The translations under genes were made by a program, and so were the position numbers. From Pyrrhosoma nymphula (lineage: Eukaryota; Arthropoda; Insecta; Odonata; Coenagrionidae), in contig OY754335.1 of the NCBI GenBank assembly GCA_963573305.1, positions 51,915,985 through 51,979,984 of the forward strand: DNA of 64,000 nt, given 5' to 3'. The notes below the pieces were generated by a model. It ran no database searches, was not told where the DNA came from, and saw nothing but the letters and a program-made list of their open reading frames with translations. Position 1 is the stretch's first letter. Every line of letters starts with the position of its first letter. Shown here in pieces: positions 1 to 13,256 of this stretch.

Positions 1-2340
1 CCATGCTAGTTCGATGGTGAATTGATAATTGCGGAAAATAATGAATATCAACTTTTAGTCCTCAATCGGAATTAAACCTAAAAATTACAAGTGTAAAAAA
101 AGCTCATAAATATGGCTGAAAAAGTTAAGAAGAGTTTACTATCACCATATCTGGTAGAATGCAACCTTTTAATACGCATGAGTCACTGAAAATCGCAAAA
201 TAGTAGACTCTTGCACCGTTTTCGTTCCTTTTCCTAGCATGTTCCATTACTGTTTATTTTATTTTCGTGCACTCTTTCAAAAAGTCGAACCAAAACCTCT
301 AATGCCATCATCTAGATGGCAAATAGAGAATATTGACAAATGTCAAAACTCGTGAGAACGAGTTTAGTGACTGTTACTAAGAAGACCATAATCAATTGTT
401 CCCTAAATTTCTGAAAGCTGTGTAACTTCGATATTCAGAATGTTTGAACGAACAACAAAAATGGAAATTTTCCGCCAGAGTTACTAGTTGGCCAGGTATA
501 TTTTAATCTATCCTCAGAAATGAATCGTCATTAACTATCATTTCTAATTAAACAAAGTAGTTTATATATTTTCACTCTTCGAATTTAAAAGCAGTCTTCG
601 ACAGCAAGAGGAAAAATCAAGTGGTAGATTTAAAAAGCAATTTTACCTATTTTAACCCAAGGAATTGAAAATTGGAACCAGCAGATATGCTCGAATAGCA
701 TGCCATTCATGACTATAGAGAACTGAGTGAATTAATGTATCTTATTTTTGTGAAAATAATTTTCAATGTCGCATTCTTCGCACTTAATATCATAAATGAT
801 TCTGATAAGTTTGAAAATATTTATTATCCTGGTAATTCATTAAATTTGAGTTCCAAAAAAAGAATGACGAGATAAGTTTAAATGTAGAGATGATCAACGA
901 TATTAGACTGGCTCGAACTAAAGCTAATCTTCAGCCAAGGTACAGCAAAAAAATGTTTCATTACAGGGTTGAACCATTAAACATCTAGTTCTTCTGCTTT
1001 TGCATTACCCACACAAAAAGGTAGGGGTAAGATATGCATAGTGAACTATTGTATAATTGAATAAAAAGTGCATTATACATAATTAAATGCTCAGTTCTCG
1101 ATTTCGAAGAAACTGGAGCACCTTTTGGGCCAAAAATGAGATAAGAAGCCAATATAAATGTGAGTACTACGGGAAAAAAGATCAGCGTCGCAGTACTTCA
1201 ATAAATTTTTGAGAACTATTCGCTGAGAAACCGATCCTCCAAATACAAAGAAGTTGCAGACCAGATGTTGACCGCATAGGAAAGCTTTAGGTTGAAGTAA
1301 GTCCTTAAAGTCTATCTTATGCTTTCACATCTGGACTATTTCTCAGAGAGTTGGAACGATGGATTCGACGAGCAGAAAATAAAAAAGCCCTCCGTGCCGG
1401 ACGAACACTTTAGAACTATTGAAAGAGTTTCCCTAAGGTACGAAGGCTGTGGATAAAGTATTAAAATTATGGCACCAAGTTGAATAATGACATTACTATC
1501 ATCTTCACCAATTATAATGACTAGAATTGGTTCATAGCTATCACGTCTCTATCAATCCGTCCAAAGAATGGAATATTTTAAATCGTGTGCCGGAATCATC
1601 ATATTATTCTTTGGTTTATTGCATTTTTCTGCTCGAACCTTTCAAATCACTCTTTGTCAAAACTATATTAATTCAATTCGTTGTTAATCATATCGACCTC
1701 ACAATTTGATATAAGGAAGTAATATCGAGTTTAGGTCATGAAATTAAAACAGCTATTCTTTGCCGTTGGTTTCTCTTTACCAGTAATTAATATGTCATTG
1801 ACAATAATGACCTGATGTTGAAGAACTCAAATGAATGTATTCTAAGGTAATATGTAATAGATAATCATTTGACAAATTGATGTAAATGCTGTGTTATTGT
1901 TTTGATGTTTGACCATCGTATATTTTATTTAGCCCTGAAGATGGAATATATAAGTATCAAAACGTCGGCAAAGAATAGCTGTTTTAATTTCATGACCTAA
2001 AATTGTATTACTTTCTTATATATTAATTTACTCATAACGTGGCGATACATTTCATAAGTTTTCCTCATATAATCCATTCGAAGGATTTGTAAAATTGCTG
2101 CTTAGCTCTTCATGCCTTCTTCATTTTCCTGTGTCAAGATGTTATCGTGAAAACACGTGCGTACTAATTCGATACTCAGGCCTATGCTGATGCCATCGTA
2201 AGACTCTCTGTCAGTTGTTGAAAATGAAAACAGTGGCCGCATTTTTATTAGGGATGTGATGTAGGATTCTAAGTGATTAAAGTCGTTTTTGTCTTCATGC
2301 ACAACTCCATCTTGGCTTGCAACACGTTTACGTAAAATTT
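1..2340. other. AT-rich non-coding stretch
   Basis: No exon with convincing splice sites or codon composition was found here, and reading frames are short on both strands. If the minus-strand host gene continues past its exon at 4410-4296, its next exon could lie here, but I could not identify one. The motif AAAACGTCGGCA near 1959 resembles motifs near 27437 and 63527 and probably marks a fragment of a dispersed repeat. Confidence 0.4.
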
Positions 2341-2341
2341 C

Positions 2342-2500
2342 TCCCGCTATTCATCATCATTATTCATTCAATCCTAAGATTGGTTTACCGCAGCCTTCCG
2401 TTCCATCGTTTCCCTGGCAAATCTTTCATTTCCTTGTAGCTCTTCCGTTCTCTCACCCGTTTTATCTTTTATTATGTTCCTTACGAAATCGTTATGTCTC
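2342..2500 (-). mobile_element. Decayed non-LTR retrotransposon C-terminal tail (LINE fragment)
   Basis: Read on the minus strand, this stretch gives a Lys/Arg/Glu-rich peptide ending in KAAVNQS just before a stop. Better preserved copies at about 34.0 and 42.8 kb have a similar ending (WRT/WRD, then VNQSSD or ANQSLD). The shared plus-strand string is AAGATTGGTTT. Such short basic ends, DR..WR..VNQS, are typical of the C-terminus of ORF2 in arthropod non-LTR retrotransposons. The copy is truncated upstream and carries several stops. Assignment rests on the pattern and on similarity between the three copies. Confidence 0.4.
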
Positions 2501-2719
2501 AAGGTGTGGACAATTCATCTGGGCATTGCCTTTCGCATAGCGCTACATATGGTCTTCTCTCTTCTCTCCTATCCTCCTGTATACCTCCTCGTTTCTAATC
2601 TAAAACGTCCATTTGATCTTCATCGTCCGGGTCCCGCACCAAGTTTCGGAGCCCTCAATTCAGTTTTGTTCCAGCTTTCCAATAGTCCATCCATTTCTCG
2701 CTAATTAAATATATTATCC

Positions 2720-4290
2720 TTTATTCCAGTTTTAAAATCCATCCAATATTTTTCCTCGTTTTAAGTATAAGTAGACATGTTCATGGGACGATTTCCTTTG
2801 TCTTTACTAAGCGCATGGGAGAACATTGTTGGTAATTAACTTTCCTCTTAATATCCACTAAATAGGCTCTTACATAGCTTCTTCAGCTACATCAGCTTGT
2901 TCTTCGTGATTTACGTGTCTCTATCTTTGTGGAGGCTCTTTATTACCGAGTCAAAAATCATTCTTTCGAAAATCTTTCATCTAATTTGAAAAAATTGAGC
3001 ATCTTCATTTCCAGAAAATAAACAGGCATATTTTTTCTCACCCATGCGTTCCGACCGATTATTTTAATTATTTCAATACAGTCAGAGTTATAACAACCTC
3101 TTCCGGATTCGTAGCCTATCCGTTACTTACATTTCCATAAAACTCTTGCACTCGGTCTTCTAATTCACGTTTTACAAATTATTTATATGCCGTCTACAGC
3201 ATTTAAATTAGACTATTTTATGTCTCCTCCTGGAGACTGGAGGGCAGGTATTTTAAACTGCGCATAATCTTCGTTGCCAATCATTGCTTCACTAAGGTAT
3301 CTCCGAAAATAATGGGGTTTTCACTGTAGTTAATATGAAACGATTTAAGTCATGAACGGAATAAGATATCTAGGTAAAATAAGTGCATCCTTGACCAATT
3401 TAAATTAAGATGCATCTATAGAAAGATGGATACATAGCTTAATTGAATCGATGTTTTTAGCAAAGAATGCGCTCATTTTCAATATAAATTTTGAATAACA
3501 TGGAAAAAGTAACTTGGCTTCACGACTAACACAATACCGTGGTTACACGATTTAAGCGGTGAAAATATTTCAGGGGAGATAAATACACTGTCAGTTATGT
3601 GTCGAAATTACGAAAACCTCCAGGAAACAATATACCGAAGAAACACTTGATCAAGATTAAGTGTCTAAGGTGTTCACAGTCTGAATTTTATATTCATAAA
3701 TACGCGTTATATCTTCCACGTTATACATGCCCACCTATTTCAAGAGTTTCTTTTGGTTATAAAAAATGCAGGTTTAACTTATGTTTTCCGCAATTCATAG
3801 TGGCTAGGTGGACATAAAATTTAAAAAATAGTTTTCAGAAAATCAAACCTGAAACAATAAATGACGCGGCATAAATGTAAAAAACAGAAGGGGAAGAAGA
3901 AAAAAAAAACGGTGAAATACTTTGATAAATTGGCGTTGTTAGCCATGACTTTAAATAAAACAATCCCTGTAAACAGCTTATTTACAGCTAGCTTCCACGT
4001 TTTTAAAAAACCTCTCAGAAGTTAAAAGGCCTACAGCTTGGGTGGCGATCATTATGTCCCTAGCACACATGCCATCATCGTGATCTCACGAACTCGATTA
4101 TAACACCCACCAGCATCGTATAACAAAAAGCCTCTACGAAAAAACTAAAAAAAAAACGACGGTAAAAATGAAAATGAAACACAAATGGGTAAGATGTGAG
4201 GGTGTGCTTTGAAGATCTAAGAGGTCGTGAAAAAGAGAGGGGAAGGTGTGCCTGTGCGCACTTTCTGAAGTTCAAATAGAGACGATCTTT
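2720..4290. other. Non-coding stretch, no supported gene
   Basis: AT-rich sequence with scattered short frames. The segment at 3590-3820 encodes a 72-residue open frame without splice support or recognisable motif and is left unannotated. A purine-rich run lies at 3890-3912. Confidence 0.4.
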
Positions 4291-4295
4291 CTTAC

Positions 4296-4410
4296 CGATT
4301 CCTTTCCTCTTCCTCCTGAAGACCCCGGACTCGGGCATGTACTCTTCGTTTGGAGGCTCCTCGCCCCTCAGGCACACGGACAGCAAGGAACTTCTGTGGC
4401 ACGTGCTCTC
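4296..4410 (-). CDS. Internal exon of an unidentified minus-strand gene (third exon seen)
   Basis: This 115-nt exon has a good acceptor upstream (AACGTCCAG, then GAG) and a strong donor (AATCG, then GTAAGA). It starts in phase 0 and ends one base into a codon. It encodes 38 residues beginning ESTCHRSSLL, with an acidic middle part (GEEPPNEEYMPESG) and a basic end (FRRKRKG). The local GC content is far above the flanking DNA and the frame is open between the splice sites. The start phase matches the end phase of the exon at 10820-10512, so the two can be joined directly. I do not recognise the family. Membership of one gene is an inference from orientation, phase and composition. The following exon would have to begin in phase 1 and was not found before the left edge. 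Confidence 0.6.
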
Positions 4411-4639
4411 CTGGACGTTGCATTTTGGGTGCGGAGAGAGAAAAAGCGTGGGCGAGAAGAAAAATAAGAAATAGCCAGTAATGAGGGGGGAGGGAGACGT
4501 AACATCTCCAGGGATAATCTCCGGCGTCCGAACTCTTTTCTTCTCGGCCAAATGAGCCATTATGAAAGAAACCCATTGTAAGAAGTTGTGGTTTTTCTCC
4601 ACTCTGGCTAAGTGGAGAAAAAATCACCGAATATAACTA

Positions 4640-7600
4640 GAAAAAAAGTGTTAAACTATAGATATTGACGCCCAAGAATAGAACTCAGTATCATCCTATC
4701 CCTTATCAATTTTATGATGACCGTAATACAATACCGGAAATACCTCACAACCATAAACTTAAACTTAAGCTTTAAAAAAATGAGAACTTAAACAATGAAC
4801 CTACTTCCTCGAAATGTTCAATGCGTTCTCCCATTGTCTGAAGTGAATCCCCATAGATTCCGAGCGTAATGATTTGCAATGCACATGTACTCAATCTGAA
4901 TTGGAAGTGACCTAATTAACGATTTCGCCTCGGGTAGGAATCAGTCCATCATCTGCACCGTAGAGAAGATCTCATCTAAATAAATTAGCTTCTGCGTATA
5001 TCCAACGATCCCCGGTATGGAATTATTTTGCCCTGTAATTGAGCCAAAGCGACATTAATTAATCGTGTCTGTCCCTCAGATAGCGATTTGAGCCATAAAA
5101 TAAGCCAAACGTAACTCTGTCCGCTACATACATGCAAGGATATATTACGAATTATCCTGGGTAATGGCGAAACAATATGTTTTTTTTTTTCAAGTTGTAA
5201 CCAAAGTAGAAAACGAATATTTTTTAAAGATTCCATTACCGAATGTCAATATTTTCTCCTGGGTCTAGCTAGTAATTTAAACATTAATATGGAAAATATG
5301 TTTTGCCATGCGGTTAATGCTCATAAAATATAGGAAGAGAATGTATCCAATAAAAAATTTGTATAATTTAACTAGAAGCAATGCAATAAAAATCATCGGC
5401 AGTGATGTAGATATAAATTGTACATTACTGATACCAAATTCTAAGTATGATATTGAACATTATTACGGATTATGAATAGTTAATTTATGGCGCAATGCGG
5501 TGTCCTGGAAATTCAACCAGAATTTTAATTTGAAAAGATCAATCGTTGAGCAAATGAGCCGAAAGGCACTATGAGAAAATTATACATATTAACCTATACA
5601 CGTTATAGCCTCCTGTAATTCTACAGCCATCATAGCTTCCATTCCAAGCTTGTATCTAGCGATAAAATAGCACAACATTAACACCTGTTCCCTTGAGAGA
5701 AAGAAAAAGAACTTGTCACTCCAAATAAGTGAAGCACCATCCCATATAAAAAATTATAATAATAATAAATATACATTATGTATAAATTATTAAAATATGT
5801 ATATAAAATGTTTGAAGCATTTGTTTAGTTATTGATTAAAACTAATTTAATTTTAGCATGCAAATGGCTCTTTTAAGAAGAAATATAATTATTTTCTCTT
5901 TATGCATAATTCTACCAATAAATGTTTTCATGGTTACCTTACCATGAATACCTTGGTGGTGATTAGATGTTGGTGAAGCAAGTTTAGATGAAGAAGTTGA
6001 GAGGGGCTTGGGTCTTATAAGTTCATAACATGATGGAAATTGTGATCTTGGTCACTACAAACATCCTTCGCAGAAACACGATAAGCTAGAGCTCCGAAAA
6101 GTGGTACAGGGTCAAAGGGTAAGAGTACGAAAAGGGGTGAAATAATACAGGGTAAAATGGTCACAAAACGGATTGAAAAGATAAATATTATTTTATGCAT
6201 TATAGTGGATAATGTATAGGAATATTTTTACATGAGTAAAAGTGTATACTATGGAACACGGTTTTGGATAGATATAACTGATAGTTTAGTTTACTGATAG
6301 GACATAAAAAATACCTATGATGAGTTCTTAATAAAATTGATTCCTATATTTAATGAACAAATTGAAATGTCTATATATGAGCTGCCTATAAACAAGTAGC
6401 AAGGAAGTAACTTCACAATAAAATTCATTGCATACTGAAATAAGGAAAAATGTCGACTAAACTATGCGAGGATGTGCGAAAGTCCTATTAAAGCATTTAT
6501 AAAGTTCCACAATGAATGACATACTTCTATACTATAGAAATCAAACATTCAATGCAATAACGAGTCGTAGCGTACCATGCCATGCCATTAGAGCCTCTAC
6601 TGAGCTTGAACAATCAATAAAATGAAAATCAACAGATATCCATTAAACTTCACAATGTTTGTTACAGTAAGGGCAATATCTCAACTCCCATTTATTAAAA
6701 ATCCTAATTAATTTCCCTTCGTGAGAAAATACCTACCACATAATAGACCACATTTTATAAAATAGGTAAAATAGATATCACAACGTGTTAAGAGTTTTGA
6801 AGAAACTTTCCTACTTTACGACAGATTGAATATTGTAGCAGTGAGGATTAAAGTTTAAATATTTTCCAAATGATCCTCGTAGAAGAAGAGTATAAACACT
6901 TAAAATTACGATTCCGTGGGAGGTTTTGCTTCTAATGAAGTACAAAGTTTTTGGAAGCACAACAGCTTGCAGTTAACTACTAATACTGTGATTGAACGGT
7001 CATATTTCACAGAAAGCATTATTAAAGCAAAAGGAAGAGATAAATTTTAGATAACTTTTAGCAAGTAGCTTTTGAATGGCTTAAAAAAGTAAAATAAAGA
7101 AGTCATTGAAATTTTTATCATTTCTTAGAAACTCTCATGCCGAATCAAGACTAAAATTATTCTGGAGAAGGATAATGCATAAATGCGCTCTCGGAAAGAA
7201 TTTTTAAATAAATTATTTCCGGGGCGCTCTGAGCACTTTTATGGTAACAAAAAATACGAAAACGCATGACAAGTGCAACACCGTGGAGAAACTTGGGCGG
7301 CTTCTTATAATTATCATCTGTAACTTTTTCAGTCTAGTAAGTAAGAAACTTATAAATCCTTATGGGGAGCAAGAAGAAATGTGAAACGTGGCTCGGGGAA
7401 ACTGCTTACGCATTTACTTCCTGAATACTCATACATTGGGTACAAGGTTAAATTCCCCAAAATTATTAATGACTATAATCAGGATAATTTAGTAGGGATT
7501 TTCGTAAAACCACTTTAATGAGGTAATTTCTAAATAATCAAAAATAATTTGGCCCGGTAGAAATGTCAAGATGCTAAAGGTAGAACAATTATACCTAAGG

Positions 7601-7930
7601 AGAGAATAATGTTCCCCACGTTAACCTCCTAACAGCGAATTTATAATGGCATTGAAATGTGGTTCACCTCTAGTTGATGCTATACTAGTTGAATTATTCA
7701 AGCAAGCTAACTAATGAAAGCCTCGTAGTTAGTAAAGCATGTTACCATCTCTATAAAAATTGAAGACCGAAAGGGTTCTAAAACATGCCTGTTACTAAAT
7801 AATGAAGATACTAGGTATTAGTTAGAGGGCAGTTCGGGAATAGAGCAAAATCATCACCATAGTTATTTATTATATATTTTCTTCAATCACCGAAAACAAC
7901 TCCTATAGCTTTTACATCTGGGAATTTGAG
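4640..7930. other. Putative intron sequence, no gene seen
   Basis: AT-rich DNA lying between two exons of the minus-strand host gene. It has no splice-bounded open frame and no recognisable mobile element. Open frames on the minus strand at 4985-5236 and 6015-6200 show no motif or exon-like boundary. Confidence 0.4.
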
Positions 7931-7939
7931 AAATAATAC

Positions 7940-8095
7940 ATGACGAACACACTCAACCATTCCCTCAGCGGTGTAACACCCACCTAAAATACGAAAATGT
8001 ATGAAAAGTCCACCCACGTGGCATTCGAACCCGGGACCCTGGGGTTAGCAGGAGAGGACATTATCCCAGCCACCATCAGGCTATTGGTGACAACT
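7940..8095 (-). mobile_element. tRNA-derived SINE, minus strand
   Basis: On the minus strand there is an A-box-like segment (GGTGGCTGGGATAATG) followed about 35 bases later by a clear B box (GGGTTCGAATGCC), the internal RNA polymerase III promoter layout of a tRNA-derived SINE. A non-tRNA body follows. A true tRNA gene is unlikely because the acceptor stem cannot be closed and the sequence runs on into a repeat-like body. Similar B boxes recur at seven other places in the window. Confidence 0.65.
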
Positions 8096-8099
8096 GGTT

Positions 8100-10500
8100 A
8101 TCTCTAACCGATCGACATCGAGTAAAAAAATGCGAATAAATGATTCCAGTAACTAAATAATCAATTATGATCCGTAATGAGATCATAAAAACGGCATAAA
8201 AATATACACATATCAATCACGAAAGGTCACTCATCGATAGTTTATAGTTATGACTGCGTTTAAATTAATTCATGAAATGAGGTACGATAAATATCAATCC
8301 TTGAAAATTATACTTCATTTGAACTTAACATTTGAACAGCTGAGGAAATGTAATTTTAATATTTGATCGACCAAACAAACAACGGTTGACGGGTGGTTTC
8401 GCCGGTATAAGTTATTTCAATCTAAGTATAATCTATGTCCTTGGGAATTATTATTCCTCCCGCCATATTGAAGTAGAGTGTAAAAGATTCATTTCAAGTT
8501 TCACATGTAATAAACCTTAATAACAGTGTCTTATCACAGCCCTTCATAAGTGACAGAAAAGATGTATAATAGCTGAAAATCAAGGATTAGGAATTGGAAT
8601 GCGTCTAAATTTAATATATTCCTTATGTATAAATAAGGTTACGAGGATCTAGCTCATTGATTCTTGCTCTATTCCTTTGTGACCAAATGAAGCAACCCTT
8701 GGAACACTAAACTATCGAGGGGGCTAAAGGATATGAAATGAAATGATAAGGAGATACGTGCATCGGCAAAAAGAATATTAGCAGCAGTGTAGCCAGACGG
8801 TATACGACAACGGCTGTTGACGATAAGGATGACTTAAATTTTTTATTTGAGAACATAATACATTTCTTACATTACTTTTCGAGGCATTTTCTAGTAAATT
8901 TCAATATTGCAATGCCCAAATGTAAAAGCCCAGAAAAATTACTGAATGATTTCGAAGTGCAAACGCCAAATAATTGAATACCGCTGATAAAGATTTATAT
9001 ATATCATAACCCATTGAAATTCATCACAGATCAGTCAATATCGAGACCAATAGCAATATCTGGATGAGGTTCTACATTCGTTGAAGCAACCTCAGACTTT
9101 AAATACTTAGTTCTTAGCATCGAGGAAAAAATCATACCATTACCACCTAATCTAGTCCCATGAAAGAGAAGATGTTCTCTTCCTTTATGTGGGCTACAAT
9201 AGCACTTGATTGCCGGTAAGTCTAAGAGCTTAAAGCGTTAGTGGTAATTAAAACCAATCTATTGAAGAATATCATTAACAAAGGGGTAGGAAAACCGTCA
9301 ACTGAATCATTATCACAGTGGAACGTTTAATCTAGTAGGCACTGTATGCTGTTCAATTTTCCGCGAATCAATTCCAACATTTAATTACAGCCGCTGCAAA
9401 AGGAAGTGAAAATTAACAGGTTATAGAAAAACACGATACAACATGTTGGGCATGATTTGCCTTTGAATTATTAAATTGCACTCATAGGATTGAAATCCTC
9501 GGGGAAATTAACGGGAGTTATAAATTGAAACTGCTCCCAGCACCTCTTTCCTTTCACATTTTTTTGCAAGGAAATTAAAAACACGCTCGAGGAACCAGAA
9601 ATTTAAGTGCTCAGTTACATAGCCACACATTTAACATTTTCATACTTCAATACATTAGTATGCAACGCTGTTAGAGCTGGCTTAATTCTCAAAACATCCA
9701 GCTGGAGGAAACAAGCTCCAAATCCCAAGTTCACAAAGCAATAAGCGACGAAACGTTTCTGATGACTACTCTAAAATTATTGGGCCGTCTCATCTAAGAT
9801 AATTAATGCTTTTGATGGTAAGACACTGAGCCTGCACTTCCAAGAACATTAGTTATCGTCGACGAAAACGCACTTGCTGGTTAAAACCACCAAGCATTGA
9901 AGAAAAATGAAATGGCGACTAAAATTTCACGCATGAAAACTTTATGTTCCACACAGCATTAGTCTTGGTGAAAACATTTTCTTTGAAGTATTGAATTTGA
10001 AATACTGCCACGAAGAAAGTGGCATTTAAAAGAGTGAAAATTTACCTTTAAAGCTTAAATTTGCGGACACACTCCATTAAAAAATCGCTTCACATTTCCA
10101 TTACGTAGTTTTATTAATCACAGACCAAACATTCCTCAGATAACTGTCACTTCTAATTGATAGCAGCCATTTTTCAGGCTGGTTATCTGTTAATTTTTTT
10201 GTCGATGCATCAATACTCCGTTTCTAATACCAGGAGCTTCAAGTGATTTTCTAATCCTTTTTACAACAAAAAAATGAAATTTTTATTTCAATATAAGTAC
10301 CTAAAAATCGAATGTCACCCCGTAAAATATCCTATGAAGTGGAATCAATTGTAATAGCCTAGATTTTCTCATCTGGCAACACCGCGTGCTAGTGAATTAT
10401 GCAAATGTGGGATTGGATAGGAAAAAGAATGAGAGAAGAAGAGAATGAATAGAGAAGGAAGAGAAGAATGGCAATGAGAGTGATAGGAAAGTGGACACAT
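8100..10500. other. Putative intron sequence, no gene seen
   Basis: AT-rich DNA without convincing exons or recognisable repeats on either strand. Confidence 0.35.
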
Positions 10501-10511
10501 ACGCATCGCAC

Positions 10512-10820
10512 CTGGTAGTTGGAGAGGCAGCCAAAAAGGCCCCCGCCTCCACCACCGCTGCCCCCGAAGGGCCCACCCGCGGGCCCCCCGCCCCCGAAGA
10601 TGCTCCGCGGGCCCCTGTCCAGCACGTTGAGCTGCCGCTGGTTGATGCAGTACTGCTCCCGGATGTCCTCCTTGGAGTAAACGGGCACTTCGGACTTCTT
10701 GCTGCCCTTGCCCAGCGGGATCATCCCCCGCCGCCTCCCCAGGATGCCGTCCTCTCCCCCCTCGTCGCCCCCGCACGAGAACAGGCCCCCGCCGCCCCCG
10801 CTGCCCTGGGGGAGGTCGAC
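10512..10820 (-). CDS. Internal Gly-rich exon of the same unidentified minus-strand gene (second exon seen)
   Basis: This 309-nt exon is exactly 103 codons. It lies between a good acceptor (TTTTTGTTTCCAG, then GTCGAC) and a donor (AACTACCAG, then GTGCGA), phase 0 at both ends. The peptide starts VDLPQGSGGGGG. Its basic middle part contains RRRGMIPLGKGSKK. A more conserved-looking block follows, SKEDIREQYCINQRQLNVLD, and then a second Gly-rich run up to LFGCLSNYQ. GC content is very high compared with the flanking DNA. No enzyme or receptor domain is recognisable; the composition suits a disordered cytoplasmic segment. Because its length is a multiple of three, the exon could be skipped without changing the frame. 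The open frames on the plus strand here are shadows of the GC-rich exon. Confidence 0.75.
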
Positions 10821-10839
10821 CTGGAAACAAAAATACAAC

Positions 10840-13130
10840 AGTCGTTATTCCGTTAAAAATTGGTCGGGATAGTTGTTCATTTTTCAAAATTCGCCCTGAC
10901 AAAATCATCTGATTTGTCTCAGACTCGAATTAAAATATCTCCTTTGATGGTAACGTGCGTTAGGCTTCGAGTTAATGAGCTATACACTAGACGGTTCACT
11001 AGCGCTAGCGTCTACGTAACATCTGCATTTGGTCACCTTACGGATTGAATATTCACAAATAAGTGTTTTGGGACGAGTAGAAACTTTGCATGTCTTGTCC
11101 GCGAAAAAATGAGCTATTTATGATAAATAGGTACAGGAGAAAACGAAAGATGAGAATATATTGGACCATTACTTCATATTATCATTTATCCAAAGAAATA
11201 TTGATCAGGTAGTTGTGTAAAAGCAAAAGAGTTTTCTCTCTCGCGCAAAATATTAAATTAAACTATTGAATAGTAGAAAACAGTCGAAGGCTCTCGTATA
11301 ACATTTATTACTTTAAAGCAAAATTAGGAGCGAGAGAGAATATTTCACTTCCATTTTTTAGGCAGGAATGAATGAAATATTTCAGGCCTCTTCATTTAAA
11401 ATTTAGACCTCTGAAAAATTAATCAGATAGGTAGATAGATGGGAAAACTAGCCATGAAAAAATGCATGAGCCATATGCCGAATCAGAAATAGGAACGAAC
11501 AAGGGGATGAAAAGTGGACAGTAATCACTGTGTATTACGGTTCGACTTATATTTTCCTGTAGTCTCAAATGTTGCCAGGAAAATGAATGCCTAAAACATT
11601 TTGTTCATTTATTTCTCTTATGTTGTCGCTTTTGTAGTTGATGCCCAGCAGGGTTTGAATTAAGACCTAAGCATCAGTCTCAAACTCACTTCAATTCGAC
11701 TCAACTGCTACATCAATTCGGTGGAGCATTGTTATTAGGAGAGCGCGTAATAAAGCGTGAAAAAGTACTTAAAGGGGAACATTAAAGCCCATTTAAATAC
11801 CTAATTCATCTTCAAATTGTTTCGTTTTTTTTGAGGTAGTCAAAATAGTACAACGGTAAAAGTTAAGCAACTTAATTTGGGAGACTACGATTTCTCTGGC
11901 GAGTTAGACCAAGATTCAAAACTTTAATACAGCTCAGATAGTGCAGGTTTGCAGTTATAGTTTGAAAGATAAGGATGGGCTACTCGTAATCGCTAGGGCC
12001 CTTCAACACGTACACAACACAGTGTCCAGTACGAAGTAAATGGTGGGAGGAGCATGGGTGGAAATTTAAATGGGAGTGAATGTTGGTGGGAATCTGATAA
12101 AAGTTACAATGTTTGCGGATTATCAAGCAACTGCTGGCCAATGAGCTTAATAGCAGTTACTGTATCACACAGTCAGTAAGGGAAATCATTGATGAAGTTA
12201 AATCATGAGAAAAGGAAAGCAATGATATTTTCGAAAGATAAGTACTTAGTCCTAATTAAACGGGAAAATGAATTTAATTAATTAATTGAAAGTGAAGAAG
12301 TTCATCGTAGACCACCGCGACAATCTTCGTTCTTACAAGGGAGAATCACGTTCGCAGAAGATATTTTCACTAACAGAAGAGGTCTGATGAAAGATGGGCA
12401 CATGATACATTGAAAAGGAATTTCGAAATCAGTACTACCTTCCAAATAAATGAGTTTCATTGACGGCTTAAGATAAATGAAAAACTTTCAATCCCAGTTA
12501 GCTGACGATGGCTCCTTCGTTAAGGTTGCTGGAACGGTAATTATTGGTCATTAGGTGCACAGTTTTATAATTTTCCAAGAAAGTCTAAAGAAATACTAGG
12601 ACCACATTTAATTTAATTACATCTGTTTATTCGGTTTAACTTGCCATACATGCAGCAATGGGTATGATACAAGAATTGCTACATTGAAATATTTTTTTTT
12701 CGAATCTCTGACTCGTCGTGGCAACTTGATATTTGTTATCAACCATTATAATAATTAAAAAATATATAATTTTGAGTTTATAAGAAATAAATGCCATTTC
12801 ATCGAGCTATTGCGAAATATATCTCACGCGCCATGAGGCTACGTGTTAAAAAGCATTGAGTTGTCAAAAAATTGTAAATTAAATTTGTAAAATGCAATTT
12901 TTTTCACGCTGACCTATAAATACCACTAAAAAGAACTCGTACCTATTCTAAGTTTGACGAATATCTGTTCGTAGACCAAAATCACTCCTGCTACCTTAAA
13001 TGACTTTATGGAGAGTGTATTCCACGCTAACAAGCTCGGAATTCGCCACTTGCAACTTAAATGAATGACGCAACCGACGCAACTGAGTTGCAACAATTTA
13101 CAACTCAGGGGAGTCACTCGCATGGATCAC
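10840..13130. other. Putative intron sequence, no gene seen
   Basis: AT-rich DNA without splice-bounded frames. The open frame at 12926-13123 on the minus strand abuts the Transib-like element at 13138 but has no recognisable motif. Confidence 0.35.
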
Positions 13131-13132
13131 AT

Positions 13133-13137
13133 CGTCG
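13133..13137. repeat. Left 5-bp target-site duplication (CGTCG)
   Basis: CGTCG lies directly outside the left terminal CACAGTG and is repeated exactly at 15937-15941 outside the right end. A GC-rich 5-bp duplication is the known hallmark of Transib transposition. Confidence 0.85.
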
Positions 13138-13180
13138 CACAGTGGTCGGAAATCGGAAAAAGCTGGCCAAAAGTCCAAAA
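13138..13180 (+). repeat. Left 43-bp terminal inverted repeat with RSS-like heptamer
   Basis: The repeat starts CACAGTGGTCGGAAATCGGA and continues through AAAAAGCTGGCCAAAAGTCC. It matches the reverse complement of 15894-15936 at all 43 positions. The heptamer CACAGTG is perfect. The A-rich CGGAAAAAG further in is only vaguely like an RSS nonamer. Confidence 0.9.
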
Positions 13181-13256
13181 AGTCCATATTTTCTCTTAAT
13201 AACTTCTGCACCAATGCCTTTTTCTTAGTAAGTAGTAATTTAAAACTTCCACGCGC
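13138..13256 (-). pseudogene. Possible last exon fragment of the RAG1-like transposase
   Basis: An acceptor (AACAACTTTACAG) lies just before 13256. The downstream frame is open through the terminal inverted repeat to the element's end and contains the basic stretch LLLTKKKALVQKLLRE. If spliced in phase 0 it continues the preceding exon. The missing C-terminal region would have to lie here, but only about 120 bp remain before the element ends. Weak call: one splice site and a short open frame. Confidence 0.3.

Noticed and set aside
7940..8095. Candidate functional tRNA gene from a good B box
   Set aside because: No closable acceptor stem or cloverleaf, and a SINE body follows; the same holds for the B boxes near 16.8, 27.8, 29.6, 36.7, 46.3 and 49.3 kb.
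10491..10856. Plus-strand open frame of 121 residues rich in Ala and Pro
   Set aside because: It is the antisense shadow of the GC-rich minus-strand exon at 10820-10512, which has proper splice sites.
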